Of a DNA stretch of 64,000 nt, positions 1 to 12,589 are shown piece after piece. Source of the DNA: Stichopus chloronotus (taxonomy: Eukaryota > Echinodermata > Holothuroidea > Aspidochirotida > Stichopodidae); the NCBI GenBank assembly GCA_021234535.1, contig CM037840.1, positions 22,973,559 through 23,037,558 of the forward strand, read 5' to 3'. Position 1 is the first letter of the stretch. Each line of letters opens with the position of its first letter. The notes beneath the pieces were generated by a model. The model saw only the letters and a program-made list of their open reading frames with translations. It was not told the DNA's origin and did not search any database. The translations under genes were made by a program, and so were the position numbers.

Positions 1-1790
1 CATATCTTGAGAACTATTAGACCAATCAACCTAAATTTTTGTAAGTACTTACCTGAGAACACATTGTTCAACATAATATTACTGTAATGATAAATCCAGT
101 GAAATTTGCTGATTTTTTAGAAAAAAAAAAGCCAATTTTGTCCCAAAAATTTGTATTTCCAGCATATCTTGAGAACTATTAGACCAATTAACTTAACGTT
201 TTGTTAGGACTTACCTGAAAAAACATTGTTCAACATAATATTACTGTAATGGTAAATCCAGTGAAATTTGCTGATTTTGGAGGGGGAAAAGGCCTATTTT
301 GTCCCAAAATTGGTATTTCCAGCATATATCTTGGGAGGTGTTTTAGCATTAAATAAAAAAAATTGCAAAACTTACATGTGAGTGAAATATTCAAGGTATA
401 TCACTTTTGTAGTAAAGAGAGTGAAATTTGCTGATTTTTGAGGAAAAAAAAAAGCCAATTTTACCCCAAAATTTGCATTTCCAGCATATCTGGAGAACTA
501 TTAGACCAACTAACTTTAATTTTTGTTAGGACTTACCTGAAAAAACATTGTTCGACATAATATTACTGTTATGGTAAATCCAGTGAAATTTGCTGATTTT
601 GGAGGGGGGAAAAGGCCTATTTTGTCCCAAAATTGATATTTCCAGTATATATCTTGAGGGGTGTTTGAGCATTAAATAAAAAAAAATTGCAAAACTTACA
701 TGTGAGTGAAATATTCAAGGTATATCACTTTTGTAGTAAAGAGAGTAAAATTGGCTGATTTTTGAGGGAAGAAAAGCCAATTTTACCCCAAAATTTGTAT
801 TTCCAGCATATCAGGAGAGCTATTTGACCAATTAACTTTAATTTTTGTAAGTAATTACCTAAGAACACATTGTCCAACATAATATTACTGTAATGATAAA
901 TCCAGTGAAATTTGTTGATTTTGGAGGGGGAAAAAGCCTATTTTGTCCCAAAATTGGTATTTCCAGCATATATCTTGGGAGGTGTTTGAGCATTAAATAA
1001 AAAAAAATTGCAAAACTTACATGTGAGTGAAATATTCAAGGTATATCACTTTTGTAGTAAAGAGAGTGAAATTTGCTGATTTTTGAGAAAAAAAAAAGAG
1101 CCAATTTTACCCCAAAATTTGCATTTCCAGCATATCTGGAGAACTATTAGACCAACTAACTTTAATTTTTGTTAGGACTTACCTGAAAAAACATTGTTCG
1201 ACATAATATTACTGTTATGGTAAATCCAGTGAAATTTGCTGATTTTGGAGGGGGAAAAGGCCTATTTTGTCCCAAAATTGGTATTTCCAGTATATATCTT
1301 GAGGGGTGTTTGAGCATTAAATAAAAAAAAATTGCAAAACTTACATGTGAGTGAAATATTCAAGGTATATCACTTTTGTAGTAAAGAGAGTAAAATTGGC
1401 TGATTTTTGAGAAAAAAAAAAAGCCAATTTTACCCCAAAATTTGCATTTCCAGCATATCTGGAGAACTATTAGACCAATTAACTTAAAGTTTTGTTAGGA
1501 CTTACCTGAAAAAACATTGTTCAACATAATATTACTGTAATGGTAAATCCAGTGAAATTTGCTAATTTTGGAGGAAAAAAAAGCCTATTTTGTCCCAAAA
1601 TTGGTATTTCCAGCATATATCTTGAGAGGTGTTTGAGCATTTAATGCACAATTTCGCAAGGATTTACTTGAGAATGTAATATTCAAGGTATATCACTTTT
1701 GTATTAAAGAGAGTGAAAATTGCTGATTTGTTTTAGAAAAATTTGCCAATTTTGCCCCAAAAGTTTGTATTTTCACCATATCTTGAGAGC
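1..1790 (+). repeat. Satellite array, ~160-bp monomers with higher-order structure
   Basis: About eleven head-to-tail monomers of roughly 160 bp. The motif ccagcatatc (or ccagtatatatc) recurs near 159, 320, 480, 641, 801, 963, 1127, 1288, 1451, 1611 and 1772. Two monomer types alternate: one with 'gagaactattagacc', the other with 'gtgtttgagcattaaat'. The block starting near 481 reappears almost unchanged near 1127, giving a four-monomer higher-order repeat of about 646 bp. Each monomer has an A-rich run followed by 'ccaatttt' or 'cctatttt'. The array is cut by the window start. No coding potential was seen. Related monomers occur inverted at 11.55-12.13 kb and diverged at 21.49-21.73 kb. Confidence 0.92.
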
Positions 1791-2500
1791 TAATTAAGCA
1801 TTATACGCAAAATTTTGCAAGGCCTTTCCTATGGACACAATAATGAAGATACAGTATATTACCCTTATACTGGTGAAATTGTATGATTGTTTGATAACAA
1901 ACTTAGATCTGGCTCTAAGTTTGTTACCAAACAAACCCAGCATCTGGGTCAATACTAGACACCACCTTTTTAACTTTAGCCAAAACAATTTTAGCAGAAC
2001 TGGCCCCTGTGGATAATGTCTTTTATGAGAACATTATTTTTAAGTCAAAGAATAATTTTAGCAGAACCAGGTTCTGCTACAGGTAAATAGGAGACTTGTG
2101 TGCACATACCCATAGAGGGTTACTCTTATATACTGCCCCTAACTCTAACCACTAAACCTAACCTACATGGAATAACCCGGGCCAATGTTATAATTGTGTT
2201 ATGTAGCGTAATATGCACAGATACTTTTGAACCATTAGTTATCGTAACTTGAGCTTAGTAGCACAAGGCTATAACCTTAAGTTTGCTACCTTACAGTAGA
2301 TATCAGTATTGAGATGCTTACCACCAGTTTATGCTGGAAGAATGTTTGCCACTCATTTACAACCAGTTCCCCGAACTAGGTCTCTGTGAGATGTGGTTGC
2401 AGTAAACTATTACAAATCCCTGTGTGCATGCCCTGCATTTAAGTCAATGCATGTTGGTGATGAGATACGCAACTCCGTGGATTGCCCTCTTCTTTGTTTT
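1790..2500 (+). repeat. Dispersed repeat block attached to the satellite
   Basis: This block continues the satellite element. The stretch near 1,955-2,165 (tagacaccacc, then two 'tttagcagaac' motifs, then 'aggtaaatag', then 'ctaactctaaccacta') reappears near 22,477-22,700. The end near 2,440-2,490, with 'gatgagatac' and 'ggattgccctctt', reappears near 22,800-22,845 and, inverted, near 11,480-11,535. A poly-T run follows at about 2,498. It is probably the unique part of a non-autonomous mobile element. No transposase was seen. Confidence 0.7.
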
Positions 2501-2509
2501 TTTTTTTTT

Positions 2510-2650
2510 TTTTGCAAATTTGACTCGTTTCTCGAAATTGTCCACATGTTTTGAGATAATCTTCATCATATTCCTTAATTATAACTCGTTGTACGATACC
2601 GGTGGGGTATTTTAGTGAAATAAATTGTACAAGTAAACCCTGATTTCCCC
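2510..2650 (+). repeat. Dispersed repeat, inverted partner at 8,570-8,715
   Basis: The stretch with 'tttctcgaaattgtccacat' and 'gataccggtggg' is the reverse complement of the stretch near 8,570-8,715, with scattered mismatches. The two form inverted arms about 6 kb apart. A related 'aaaccctgatttcccctt' motif also occurs near 9,174. Confidence 0.65.
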
Positions 2651-4955
2651 TTTAACTGTAAACCGTCTCATGATAAATGGAAGTCTATGAGGAATCTCGC
2701 AGTCGCAAAGATACATCACTCAAAGCGCTAGCATTGCGCGCAAGTTTGGTGCAAGAATATTGTGCAGCCGTATGAAAACAAACTCAACCACAAGTCTCTG
2801 GTTGGCTATTTCCTGATAAGTGCAGGAAGGCTGTATAACAGTGAACATGTACCGAAGGGAAGACTCATTTTCAAATCTGAAACAACGGTAACATATTTTT
2901 TGGAACGTCGATGTGGTGTAACCACACATGGGTTAGTTTCCCAAGCGAATGGGTTATGGTCCAATGACCCAGATGAAAACATTCGACCGTAACAATGTGG
3001 ACAGGTGGTTAAAGGGGGATGAAGATGAGAGGACACATTATACAATCATGTTTGTTCCACCGCAACCCAAAGTCGATTTACAGCAACATGATATGCCTCA
3101 GTATTAGATATGCCGTTCAACACCTTTGTGTTACAGAAGTATATTGCATCCGGATTTTCATAAGCAACTTACGATACTGTTGGTTGCCGTATTTTTTGTT
3201 TTAGATTTGGCAGGAACCTTAAAGATTTTGCGTGGATTAATTACATCACGTAAGATAGTTCAGAACAGTTGTGGAAATTTCAAGACTTTAAAAGAGTTTT
3301 ATGTATGTAGGAGTATTATTAGTGTCCTCTTTTCGCGTTTTTCGAACATAATTTTACTTAACTTGCAAATTTTGGTACCAAAACCTGGTACTGTAGGAAA
3401 TGTCACGGATTTTTCATTTTTTATCTCTGATACAATCAGACTAAGGCGTTCTGAACTGTATTTTAACAAAAAGCATTTACACTCGTCACGCGCCATCTGA
3501 TGGTGACGCTCGGTTTAATTACTGTCGTGCACTTCATAGATTTTTATCCGCTTCTCCAAACAGATCTCGTCCTCCACCCCCCCCCCCCCCCCTGCGTGGC
3601 TAGTGAAAATATTACCCTTACAACAAGTCCTGGCGAGATTCTCGCCAATAAATGTTCATGAAATTCTCGTAAGACTTTTGGGAAATGAGAAATTCCTCAA
3701 GTCATTCTTATGAGATGTGCTAATTAATAAGTTTCTGGTGGCATTGATTCCGATATTGAATAGCCTGGGAAGAAGCTGGTGTTAAATTTGAACTGGTGAT
3801 CAATTTGAACCGACTGAACTAGTTATTGTAAATGGTCCTTTCTCCTTATAAAAGAAACAAATGTTGTGAGATACGAAAAATACATTTTGGGATATATTGT
3901 CTGTATTAGTCTTTATGAACTTTACAAAATAGCCATAAATGTTGTTAAAATCTATAGAATATTGGAAGATTTTACAGAGTGACACAGAAATCCTGTCTTA
4001 AAAATGAGCGTTGGCTAAGTATGCAGATGTATGACGTCAAGAGAGGGACTCGCAGCATATGTCTTATGTTATCCCTTATTTCAAGGATATTCTTCATGTC
4101 TTTTGCTGTGTTTTGTCATGGTAACATGTGGTTTCGTCTTTACATGATATTGATATCACTTGCAAAATATGAAACCCTTGTAAGATATGAAAATTTCACT
4201 ATAAACAAATACTGACGATGAGAACATATTTTTCCATCAAACTTTGGAAAAGGGTATGTCCAAAACGATAACAGATATTAGCACAATTTCAACGGATTTT
4301 TGTTCTGAGCTTTACTCTGCAAACTGTTAAATAGGCGAGCTCTTTTCTACATGCATATCAGATGGGCTTTAAAAACAGGGGACATATAGCAAGATACATA
4401 CGTATAATGATAAAGTTCACCCCTGATCACCCTCACGGAAGGTCCTGCGAGGAGTGTGGATGAGCTACGTGTGACATTTTTTTCCCTTCTTTTCAAGGCA
4501 AAAGTATACATTGACAACAATGTATTAGCCCTTCAAATAAGGATTATCTACAATCACACTGTATTCTTAAAAGAAGCTGTAGCAATTCACTTGTAAGACT
4601 AGAAATACTGAACTTGCAGGCAAGTTCATCGAAGCCCGGGCAAACTTTTTAAATTGTCGGTAATGTCATTTAGCAATCATTTAAACACAATCTTCTGTTC
4701 ATAAATAATTTTGTTGCCGCGTATTTGAACCAAGTCAACCTCGAAGTGTATGGGGCAACATATTATTTCTGTGACTGGCTGTATCTGACGTTTGAAAGTG
4801 AAGTGCCAAGTATTTTTTTCTTCCAAGCTCAGCAAATTATAAAACCAGAATGCAGAAATGCATTGTGGTTTCGATGATTCGATGAAGAGAATTTTTCTCT
4901 TCATCTGCTGTGATAGCATTAATATGTGTCACATTAAGCTACGTATGCTTTATAT
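2650..4955. other. Non-coding interval, no gene recognised
   Basis: Only short, unconvincing open frames on both strands. A poly-C run lies near 3,577-3,593. The end of a dispersed repeat ('ttggctaagtatgcagatg' followed by 'gacgtcaag') lies near 4,010-4,040 and recurs inverted near 40,310-40,345 and 56,375-56,410. Nothing else was supported. Confidence 0.5.
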
Positions 4956-5880
4956 GAAATATGATATCTGCACAAGTTTCCTTCCTTGAGATCATCCATC
5001 TACATGTTCACAATTTGGCCCCGGCCCTGTTGACATCGAATTAACTTTCACCTACATTAAAGACCAAGTGGTTCTTGTCTCAATGCGATATTCCTTACCT
5101 AAATACACAGCATTTAATTACCATTCACATAGCCTTCAAATCAACATTCGAATGTTAACTAAATGACTTCATGCCAAAAATGTCAGAACTCGAAACTAAA
5201 CAAGCGCACAACCTTCAAAAAAGCCTTCGAATGCTATATAGTTTTCCAATAACCCTCCCCACAGCCGAATTGTGCAAATGAATTATGAATGGAAGGTTAT
5301 AATGAAGGCTATTGAATGCTATACTGAATGAAACTGTTGAATGCTATACTAAATTCACATTCAGTATAATGAAGAATATTACCAACCACAAACGAAGGTT
5401 ATGTTTTTAATGATATTACATACTGAATATGACATCTGTCCAAGCTTCCCTTCTTGAGATAAGATGTTTACAAGAATTCCATACTGTGACCTTGTTGACC
5501 GCAAATGACTAGCTTTGACCTTCACTAAAGATAATGACCAAATGACCTTTGATCTCCATCAAAGACCAACAGGTTCTTGTGCCCAAAGTACAATTACATA
5601 CTGAATGTGGCATCTGTCCAAGCTTCCTTTCTTTCTTGAGATACGATGTTTACCAAATTTCCTGCCATAATGTGACCCTGTTGACCTTCACCAAAGACAA
5701 TGGAATTCTTGTACACTCAATGAGATACACCTACAATCTAATAGGGAGATCTGCCCAAGTTTTCCTTCTTGAAATATTGTGCTTAAAATATTTTCACAAT
5801 TTGAGCCGTTGACCTCAAATGACCTTTGGCCCCCACCAAAATCAACAGGAATCTTGTAATCAATGTGATACACTTACGTA
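4955..5880 (+). repeat. Degenerate tandem repeat rich in TGACCT-type half-sites
   Basis: At least four diverged copies of a unit of roughly 150-250 bp. Each runs 'catctgnccaagnttcc', then 'ttcttgagat', then 'gaccntgttgacc', then 'aaagacnannngnttcttgt'. The core 'aaatgacctttg' is the reverse complement of an AGGTCA half-site. The family resembles the intron 1 array of gene 2, read on the other strand. Between 5,130 and 5,400 there are short reiterations of 'gaatgctata'. Confidence 0.6.
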
Positions 5881-7106
5881 CCAAAATGTGAGCTATAAAG
5901 TTTACAAGTGAGCTGCGTCGGTAGGAGCAAAAATATATATCGGTGTACTTCCTGCTCCATACCTGGTATACCGGACATTTCCGTGGAATCAGTGTTTACT
6001 GTGTTACTGTTACTTGCACATGCCACAGTTTTGTCGTGTAGGAATGTACACTGCATGCATATATCTGTGTAAACAGTGTCAAATTTCCCTAAGTATAATC
6101 ATACCGTTAATTGTCTTTATGTTTGCAGTGTGTGGCTGTGACTATGGTTAAGGATACTATGTCATTGTCAAAACCAAGTTGGCTAACGTTAGGCCTAGTA
6201 TTATTGGTAACTTAAACAATTGCAAATGCCCAATCCAAAGTTCCAAACGTTTGATCAGCAAGTCTCCCAATAATACAAGTTACCTAACGCAGGTCCTAAG
6301 TTCCAATACGTTAAAAGGCCTCCTATGACTCCAACAATGACAAAAAGGCAGCAACAATAACTGTAAAGAAGCAAAATAAATTAAAGAACGAGAAACTTTA
6401 AATTATTATCCAGGTGATTTTATTGAGTGGTATGCCGATATGCATCAAGAAAAGCACAAGCCTGGTAAACGTTGGCAAGTTTCCGGTTGTACGATTAAGA
6501 AAACATGTACTTTGGGGTAAATCGTTTAGGGTTAGAAAGATTAGTAACTTGTCTCAAAAATATTTTTTACCTGTAAAATAAACTGGTCGATCAATATTAA
6601 AATACAAAATCTAGAAGATATTGTCAGTAAGATGGTTGGAATTTAACGTTCAAAATCTCCTCTTTAGCATGCGTAGCTGTTCCCTATACCAATACGTGCA
6701 TGCTATATGTGCGTGCTTGAGAAATTATACCAAGCCACATACGCAGGTGAAATGCCGAAATCCTATCTTTCTCCTGCGTGGCTGTTCGGTATGGCGCAAC
6801 GTTTTATGTTGAACGTGTATGCATGAGAACGTTCACTGAGATACGTTAAGTAGTTGAAAAACACGTAACAACGTGAGCAATTCCTTCAATCGAAGCTGTG
6901 GAAGTGAGACGAAAAAGGAATGCGGATTAAGGGGAGAGAAGTTTCTGCATAATTACGGTGTTTTGTGAAATGCATTGTAGCGGCTTGGTATTTTAGTAGC
7001 TGGCGTTCAGATCTACTACCCACAACCGAATTGTTGTTATCCTTGTAAAGTTTCAAATGTTAAAGTCTCTGAAGAAATGAAAAAAAAGCGTCTATTGCGT
7101 TTTCAG
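5880..7106. other. Non-coding interval with an imperfect inverted repeat
   Basis: No gene recognised. Near 6,185-6,290 an imperfect inverted repeat pairs 'cgttaggcctagtattattgg' loosely with the complement of 'ccaataatacaagttaccta'. It could be a degraded hairpin-type element. The rest shows nothing supportable. Confidence 0.4.
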
Positions 7107-7530
7107 GATTGTGGGTATGAGACCTACCAATGTAACCAGGGATTGTACGAGCGAACCGATATGGGTTGCCACTTGCACGAATTCTATTCAAAATTTACTA
7201 ATTGGCGTCAGCTATAGTGGTGAGAAAAATTCTTCTATAGTAAATCTTGAAGAGGATATCGGACGGAACATCGGAGTTATCAGAGAGGCAATGGAGATAT
7301 CGCAGTTGTGCCCATCCAGCAACGGAATGGCAGATTTCGTGCATCAACGTTTAAAGTTAATGTTTGTTTCTGAAAGTGACACAAAGGAAAGCTGCACTGG
7401 GAGAGGCTCTAACAAAAGCATTATAGATATATTGAAGACAAATGCACCGCGTTTTCTTGTTAAAAAACCTTTAGAAAAGAAAGAGGATATAAAGAAAGAG
7501 TATCTTATATATAAAAAGAGAGCATATTAA
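7107..7530 (+). CDS. Unassigned open frame, possible terminal exon
   Basis: Open from a plausible 3' splice site (the AG of 'gcgttttcag' at 7,105-7,106) to a TAA at 7,528-7,530, about 140 codons. Its first in-frame initiator-like codon is GTG at 7,111, so if real it would be an exon and not a complete gene. The predicted peptide is mixed polar with a lysine-rich C terminus. I recognise no domain. A weak impression of an endonuclease-type stretch ('EPIWVATC', 'LLIGVSYSG') is not enough for an assignment. No homologous copy occurs elsewhere in the window. It may be a chance open frame. Confidence 0.18.
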
Positions 7531-8570
7531 GAAAAATCAATTTCGAGACGTCAGTTTCATGAAGCACCAGCTTTCAAGGTAAGAAATTGTAAATTTCAGT
7601 TAAGTTTTTCTTTTTTGGTGCGTTATGTATGATTAATTTCGGCAAACTGGCTGAATTTGCAGTTTGTAGCCTGGAGAATATTCAGGTTACGTAGAGGGAT
7701 GTCTGCGTTAAGGGTATCGCTCGGATTAGATCTGCAGTGAATATGGACTTCCCGGTTATGGAGAAAGTAAGAGAAGAGCCTAGTTAAATCGTAGGTTGAA
7801 TGTGGGCATTTGGTATCTGATACCGTGCAACGCTTTATTAAAACCTTTTTTTCGACTTAGGAATAAACTAGTTGTAGAAGAACATTTGATAGGCCCAATG
7901 TGAAATCAGGAGAGCCAAAAAGTCTGATTTACGTTGGATTTAACATGGCGTAAAAAAGTATAGATGTTTTGTTCCAAGTGGGTCGTTGTGCGATTGTCGA
8001 TTATTCTTTCGATTTTACTAGAGGTGGGGGTAGACTGTTAGAAGTTGTGTTGTTTAGTACGATCTTTACTGACTTACTGATTTGAATTAATACCATTTTG
8101 GCCGAATGCCTAAAGGGCGGTTTGGAAATAACCTATCTATGAATTTTATAAAAAAGTAGGAATATGGGAAGACGGGGGTAAATGTCAGGAATTTGATATA
8201 TAGTATTATGTCCAGGGGAAGAGGTCTTAAATTTAAAGATGTCAGCTTCCAAATCGTTTAGGTATATGGAAATATTTTCATATAAATCTCAAAAATGGAA
8301 ACCAGAAAGTTTCACCTTGATGCATTGATCTGTAACTTGTCACTGTTTTGGTTATGGATAGGGTTTACAAGGGTTTTCAACTTCCTCCAAAGTGTTTTGA
8401 GATTTGTCGTCGTTAATAGTTCATGAGCAATAATTTTGGAGGGGGATAATGTCGCCCGGTTCGAGTTTATTTTTTTTTAAATTTTCAAGGCGGTTATCTC
8501 ATCCCTATACGTAGTATAATTGCGACTAGATCCTGTACTCCATTGAGCTGCTTTAGTGAATTGACACTTA
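7531..8570. other. Non-coding interval, nothing recognised
   Basis: No long open frame, no tandem structure and no RNA gene were seen between the unassigned open frame and the inverted repeat arm at 8,570. Confidence 0.4.
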
Positions 8571-8715
8571 AAGGCGAAATCAGCGCTTATTTTCACAATT
8601 TATTTCACTAAAATTACCCACCGGTATCGTGCAATGGGTTATAACTAACAAATATGATCAAGATGATCGCAAACCATGTGGACAATTTCGAGAAACGAAT
8701 CAAATTCGCAGAATA
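8570..8715 (-). repeat. Dispersed repeat, inverted copy of 2,510-2,650
   Basis: Reads 'cccaccggtatcgtgcaatg' and 'tgtggacaatttcgagaaac', the complement of the copy near 2.5 kb. Confidence 0.65.
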
Positions 8716-10734
8716 TCGGCGAAGAACTCGTAAAGTCTGTAACATCCATATTCATCGAATCAAATATGAATATTCAATACTATCGCCTTTTCAAAGTATT
8801 AGGAGGTGTGGCTGAACAGTTTCATACGTAGCCTACGTGTGCTGTATGTATCATCAACTATCACTAAACTCTTGTTTACTTAACATTGGGCAATGCACGA
8901 ACAGCATGGGAACCGTGAAACTTTGGTTACGTTTATTCATATAACGTCATCTCAGTCTCACGCTGTCACTGGTCATCGTTTAGAGGAGGCTATCTTGTCT
9001 TGTGCATGAACGTTTATTTTTTGAACCAGACAAATTTTAAGAGTTCTCATTCAACAGTAATTAACGCAATAATTACCGTTTCTTTTACCTTCAAACACCT
9101 CCCCAACATCTCTTTATCTCGGTGAACAATCAGTTTAGAAAGAAAATCAACTAAAGGTGAATTTTCTCAGTCAAACCCTGATTTCCCCTTGAAATGGTTG
9201 ACAACCTTACAGTGTCCTCGTACGTATTTAGCTCAAAGCAAATGGCGTTAGTGGGTTCCTTTAGGATGCAGAAATCACATGGATCAGGATTATCGATTGT
9301 GGTGAGGTGGCGGGAAGAGGTATCCAGATGTGTGTGTTTGTGTGTGTGTTTGTGCTTATGTGAGTGCACGGTATGTATCTAAGTATACCATCCCCTCCTA
9401 CAGACGGTAAGTCGGATGAACTTGATAGGTAGATGCCCGAGGATAGGATATAACGTCAGCCTAGCCCGACCGATGATGTCATAGGTCAAAGGCCAAGGGT
9501 CACCATTATTAAAACAGATAATACAGTTTTGTCATAGCTGCTGTTAGTGCAAGGTGTAAACATGACTTTTTACAGCTTTTATTTTCCATGAATGTCAGAC
9601 AGTATTTCAACCTATGCAGCCATGCTTTTAGTTGAGATATTAGACATTATGTCTGGTAACAAAGTATTTTTCATGCGCTGGTGTATGTTAGTATACACTC
9701 CTCCGTGTTGTACATGGGAGGAGTTCAAATGTTTACATATGTGTAGGGGACAAACTGAATAACGTAAGATGCATTTTTCAGGGGCTGTTACAAAACGCCA
9801 ACAGTGACGTCACTTGCCGATCTGTTGATTTCTTTATCTGGGAAAACTTTTGACCAGCACTGTATGCGATTTAAGGCCACACTTGCAAGAATTTGTGTCG
9901 AATGTTAGGCGCACATCAGACCATTAAAAAGTCTGAATATTCATCATGGTCTTTTGCCCATAATTTCTGAATGTGAATCATATATATGTATACGTTAACC
10001 CGGTTTGAGAGACAAGCATGATGGGTATCCAATAATTATGGGGAACAATGTTGGGAATGTTCTTCCAAGGACAAGTCCAGATAATCACATGACATCACTG
10101 ATTTGATGAACAAACATCAGTATATTTACGAGGTACACAAAGCATACAATAAAAACACTAAGTTTCTTAGAAGGTCAACTAGTCCATCGTTATTTATAAG
10201 GCTAAATAAGACGAAGTGAATAACTTCCAATTGGTGAGTCGTGGAGAACAAATATTTAGGAGAAGCTACACTTAGTTGAATAAAGAAATAATAGGGATTC
10301 CGGTTGTTTGTTCAGATTAGGCAGATTACAGTTAATATGAAGGCTTGCATTTAGTTTAAACTGCTAAAAAACGATGATGATAAGAAAAGTAACCTATATT
10401 GATGAGGATTGCAACAACTGCTTGGATTGCCTACAAGTTGTTTTGATGGAGGGATCACAAGAGACCATTTATATTCTGTGAATGAGGAGATCGAGGTCAC
10501 ACTATTTGCCATAAGTTTACCTCTATATTTGTTTTAAGAAGGAGTGACTTTTGAAGTACTGAAAGAGAAAGGTTTGGTACCCTGCTCGCAATACACGCAA
10601 ATGAAATCGATTTGGAAATTGTGGTGAGGGGACTTAGTTGCTTGGTGCAAACTTGGTTTGGTAAGATATGCAGTCAGTTTTACGTAATAATTATTAAATT
10701 CTTTATGCTTTAGTATCATACGTCTAGTCTAAAT
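8716..10734. other. Non-coding interval with a GT microsatellite
   Basis: Contains a short GT-rich microsatellite at about 9,329-9,365. Next to it is a dispersed-repeat fragment near 9,400-9,510 ('gacggtaagtcggatgaac', 'taggtcaaaggccaagggt') that is related, on the opposite strand, to 42,455-42,540. The rest, from 9,520 to 10,734, shows no gene. Confidence 0.5.
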
Positions 10735-11440
10735 AGAAGAGAAAATTGTCACTGAATGGTCACCTTCACAAAACAAAAACTTTTCAAAGTTTCTTTTTAC
10801 CTTTCAGCTTACAACTTACGATATAGCTGACGATTTAGTTGATTTTGTTACTTCCAAGGTTACCCCGACCATGAAGTATTAAATTTAGTTGCAAGCGGTC
10901 GATTCTGTGTTCCCTTATTCACCATTTGTCTTTGTTATGTCCTTCAATAGATTCCCAAATCAGATCACAAGTGCTAACACAATATAATTTAAAACGTTCA
11001 TATACGTTTTATTAGTTTACATGATCAAGACCAGGTAACCCCTCTTTAAACGAATGATGTTTGTTTTCGTGAATCCAATTTGTGTTTTGAAATCAAAAGT
11101 TTCCCAGTACTATATTTCATGTAATCATCATTTGATAGGAAAGTTCTCAGTAAAAAGGGAAGACTGTTTTTTATTGAGACCGAATTCATGTACCTTTAGA
11201 ATTAAACATTTGTTTTGAGAAGAGAAGAAGTTTTCAATGAATATTCATTAGTTCTTTTCCTTACAAAGTTTTCTTCTTAGTTTTCAATTGATAGCATAAA
11301 TTGAACCTTTAATGAGAGGGGTTATTAACTACAAACAATATAAGACTATTTTCCTCGTATCATGGTGAACTTACTATTTTTTAGAGAATGACAGAAGAAA
11401 TAGAACCTGGCAAACAATAGCAGTGCACAGTACCAGTGGC
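10735..11440 (+). repeat. Diverged duplication block, copy 1 of 3
   Basis: Homologous to 12,590-13,260 and partly to 13,450-14,180. Shared landmarks are 'gagaaaattgtcactga', 'acgatatagctga', 'tcatttgataggaaag', 'ttattgagacc', 'atgaatattcat' and 'cctcgtttcatg/cctcgtatcatg'. Non-coding. An inverted satellite element separates this copy from copies 2 and 3. Confidence 0.65.
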
Positions 11441-11479
11441 TTTTACTACGAACAACTTAAAAAAACACAAAACTAACGA

Positions 11480-12410
11480 GAGGGCAATCCATAGAGTTGC
11501 GTATCTCATCGCCAACATGCATTGATTTCAATACAGGGCCTGCAAGTGGGCCTACAAATCTGGGGGCAAAATTGGCTTTTTTCCCCTAAAAAATCAGCAA
11601 TTTTCACTCTCTTTAATAAAAAAGTGACATACCTTGATTATAACATTCTCAAGTAAGTCCTTCCAAAATTTTCCATTAAATGCTCAAATACGTCTCAAGA
11701 TATGCTGGAAATACCAATTTTGGGACAAAATTGGCTTTTTTTCCCTGGAAAATCATCAAATTTCCCTTGAATTTACCAGTACAGTCATATTACGTTAAAC
11801 AATGTGTTCTCAGCTCAGTACTTACAAAACTTTAAGTTAATTGGTCCAATTGTTCTCAAGATATGCTGGAAATACCACTTTTGGGGCAAAATTGACTTTT
11901 TTTTTCTCAAAAATCACCAAATTTCACTCTCTTTACTACAAAAGTGATATACGTTGAAATATTTCATTCTCAAGTAAGGTTTGCCAAATTTTGCATTTTT
12001 TTCCTCAAAAATCAGCAAATTTGACTCCATTTCCCATACAACTAAGACATCTTGGACATATTGGCATTATGCGCAACCTTACCAAGTTTAAACTTAATCG
12101 CTCATGTCCTTTTCAAACTAATCTGGAAAAACCACACTTTGGACAGGTCCGGACGCACACACATACACGCACCCACACACGCACACGCACACACATTGGC
12201 ACGGACACGTTTCTATTTACACCACCCAACAGGACCTTCCTGTACCCATGGTCACTCTACCATGGGGTACCCCTGGGGTGTCGCTACTCATCCACTCCAA
12301 GCGTTTCCATGGCAACCGTTTTCCTATGGGTGCACAGTACAATATATAGCTCCACTAGCCAAGTGATTACAATATCTCATCTTAGCCCCTATAGGGTGAT
12401 GAGATAAAAA
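11480..12410 (-). mobile_element. Inverted, partial copy of the satellite-bearing dispersed element
   Basis: The left edge (agagggcaatcca, then 'gcgtatctcatcgcc', then 'aacatgcattga') is the reverse complement of 2,440-2,490. It runs directly into three to four inverted ~160-bp satellite monomers at about 11,555-12,135. A CA-rich microsatellite follows at about 12,155-12,200, mirroring the GT tract at 21,455-21,480. The far end, 12,373-12,406, can form a hairpin with 9-bp arms ('tatctcatc' and 'gatgagata'). The block with 'agcagaacc' found in the other two copies is absent, so this copy is internally deleted or a different subtype. No transposase was seen. Confidence 0.55.
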
Positions 12411-12589
12411 CACTGTTGAGTAAATTATATAATTCTGAGTAATGACTGTAGGTGATCAACAAATTAAAAGAAAGGATATCTACAATAGGCTATATTAACA
12501 TTACTTCTGACCAAAAGGTTGATCGACCATGGCACATATTCACTTTTAAAAGAAGTCAAAGTTCTACTTTTGGCATACTAAACTAAATA

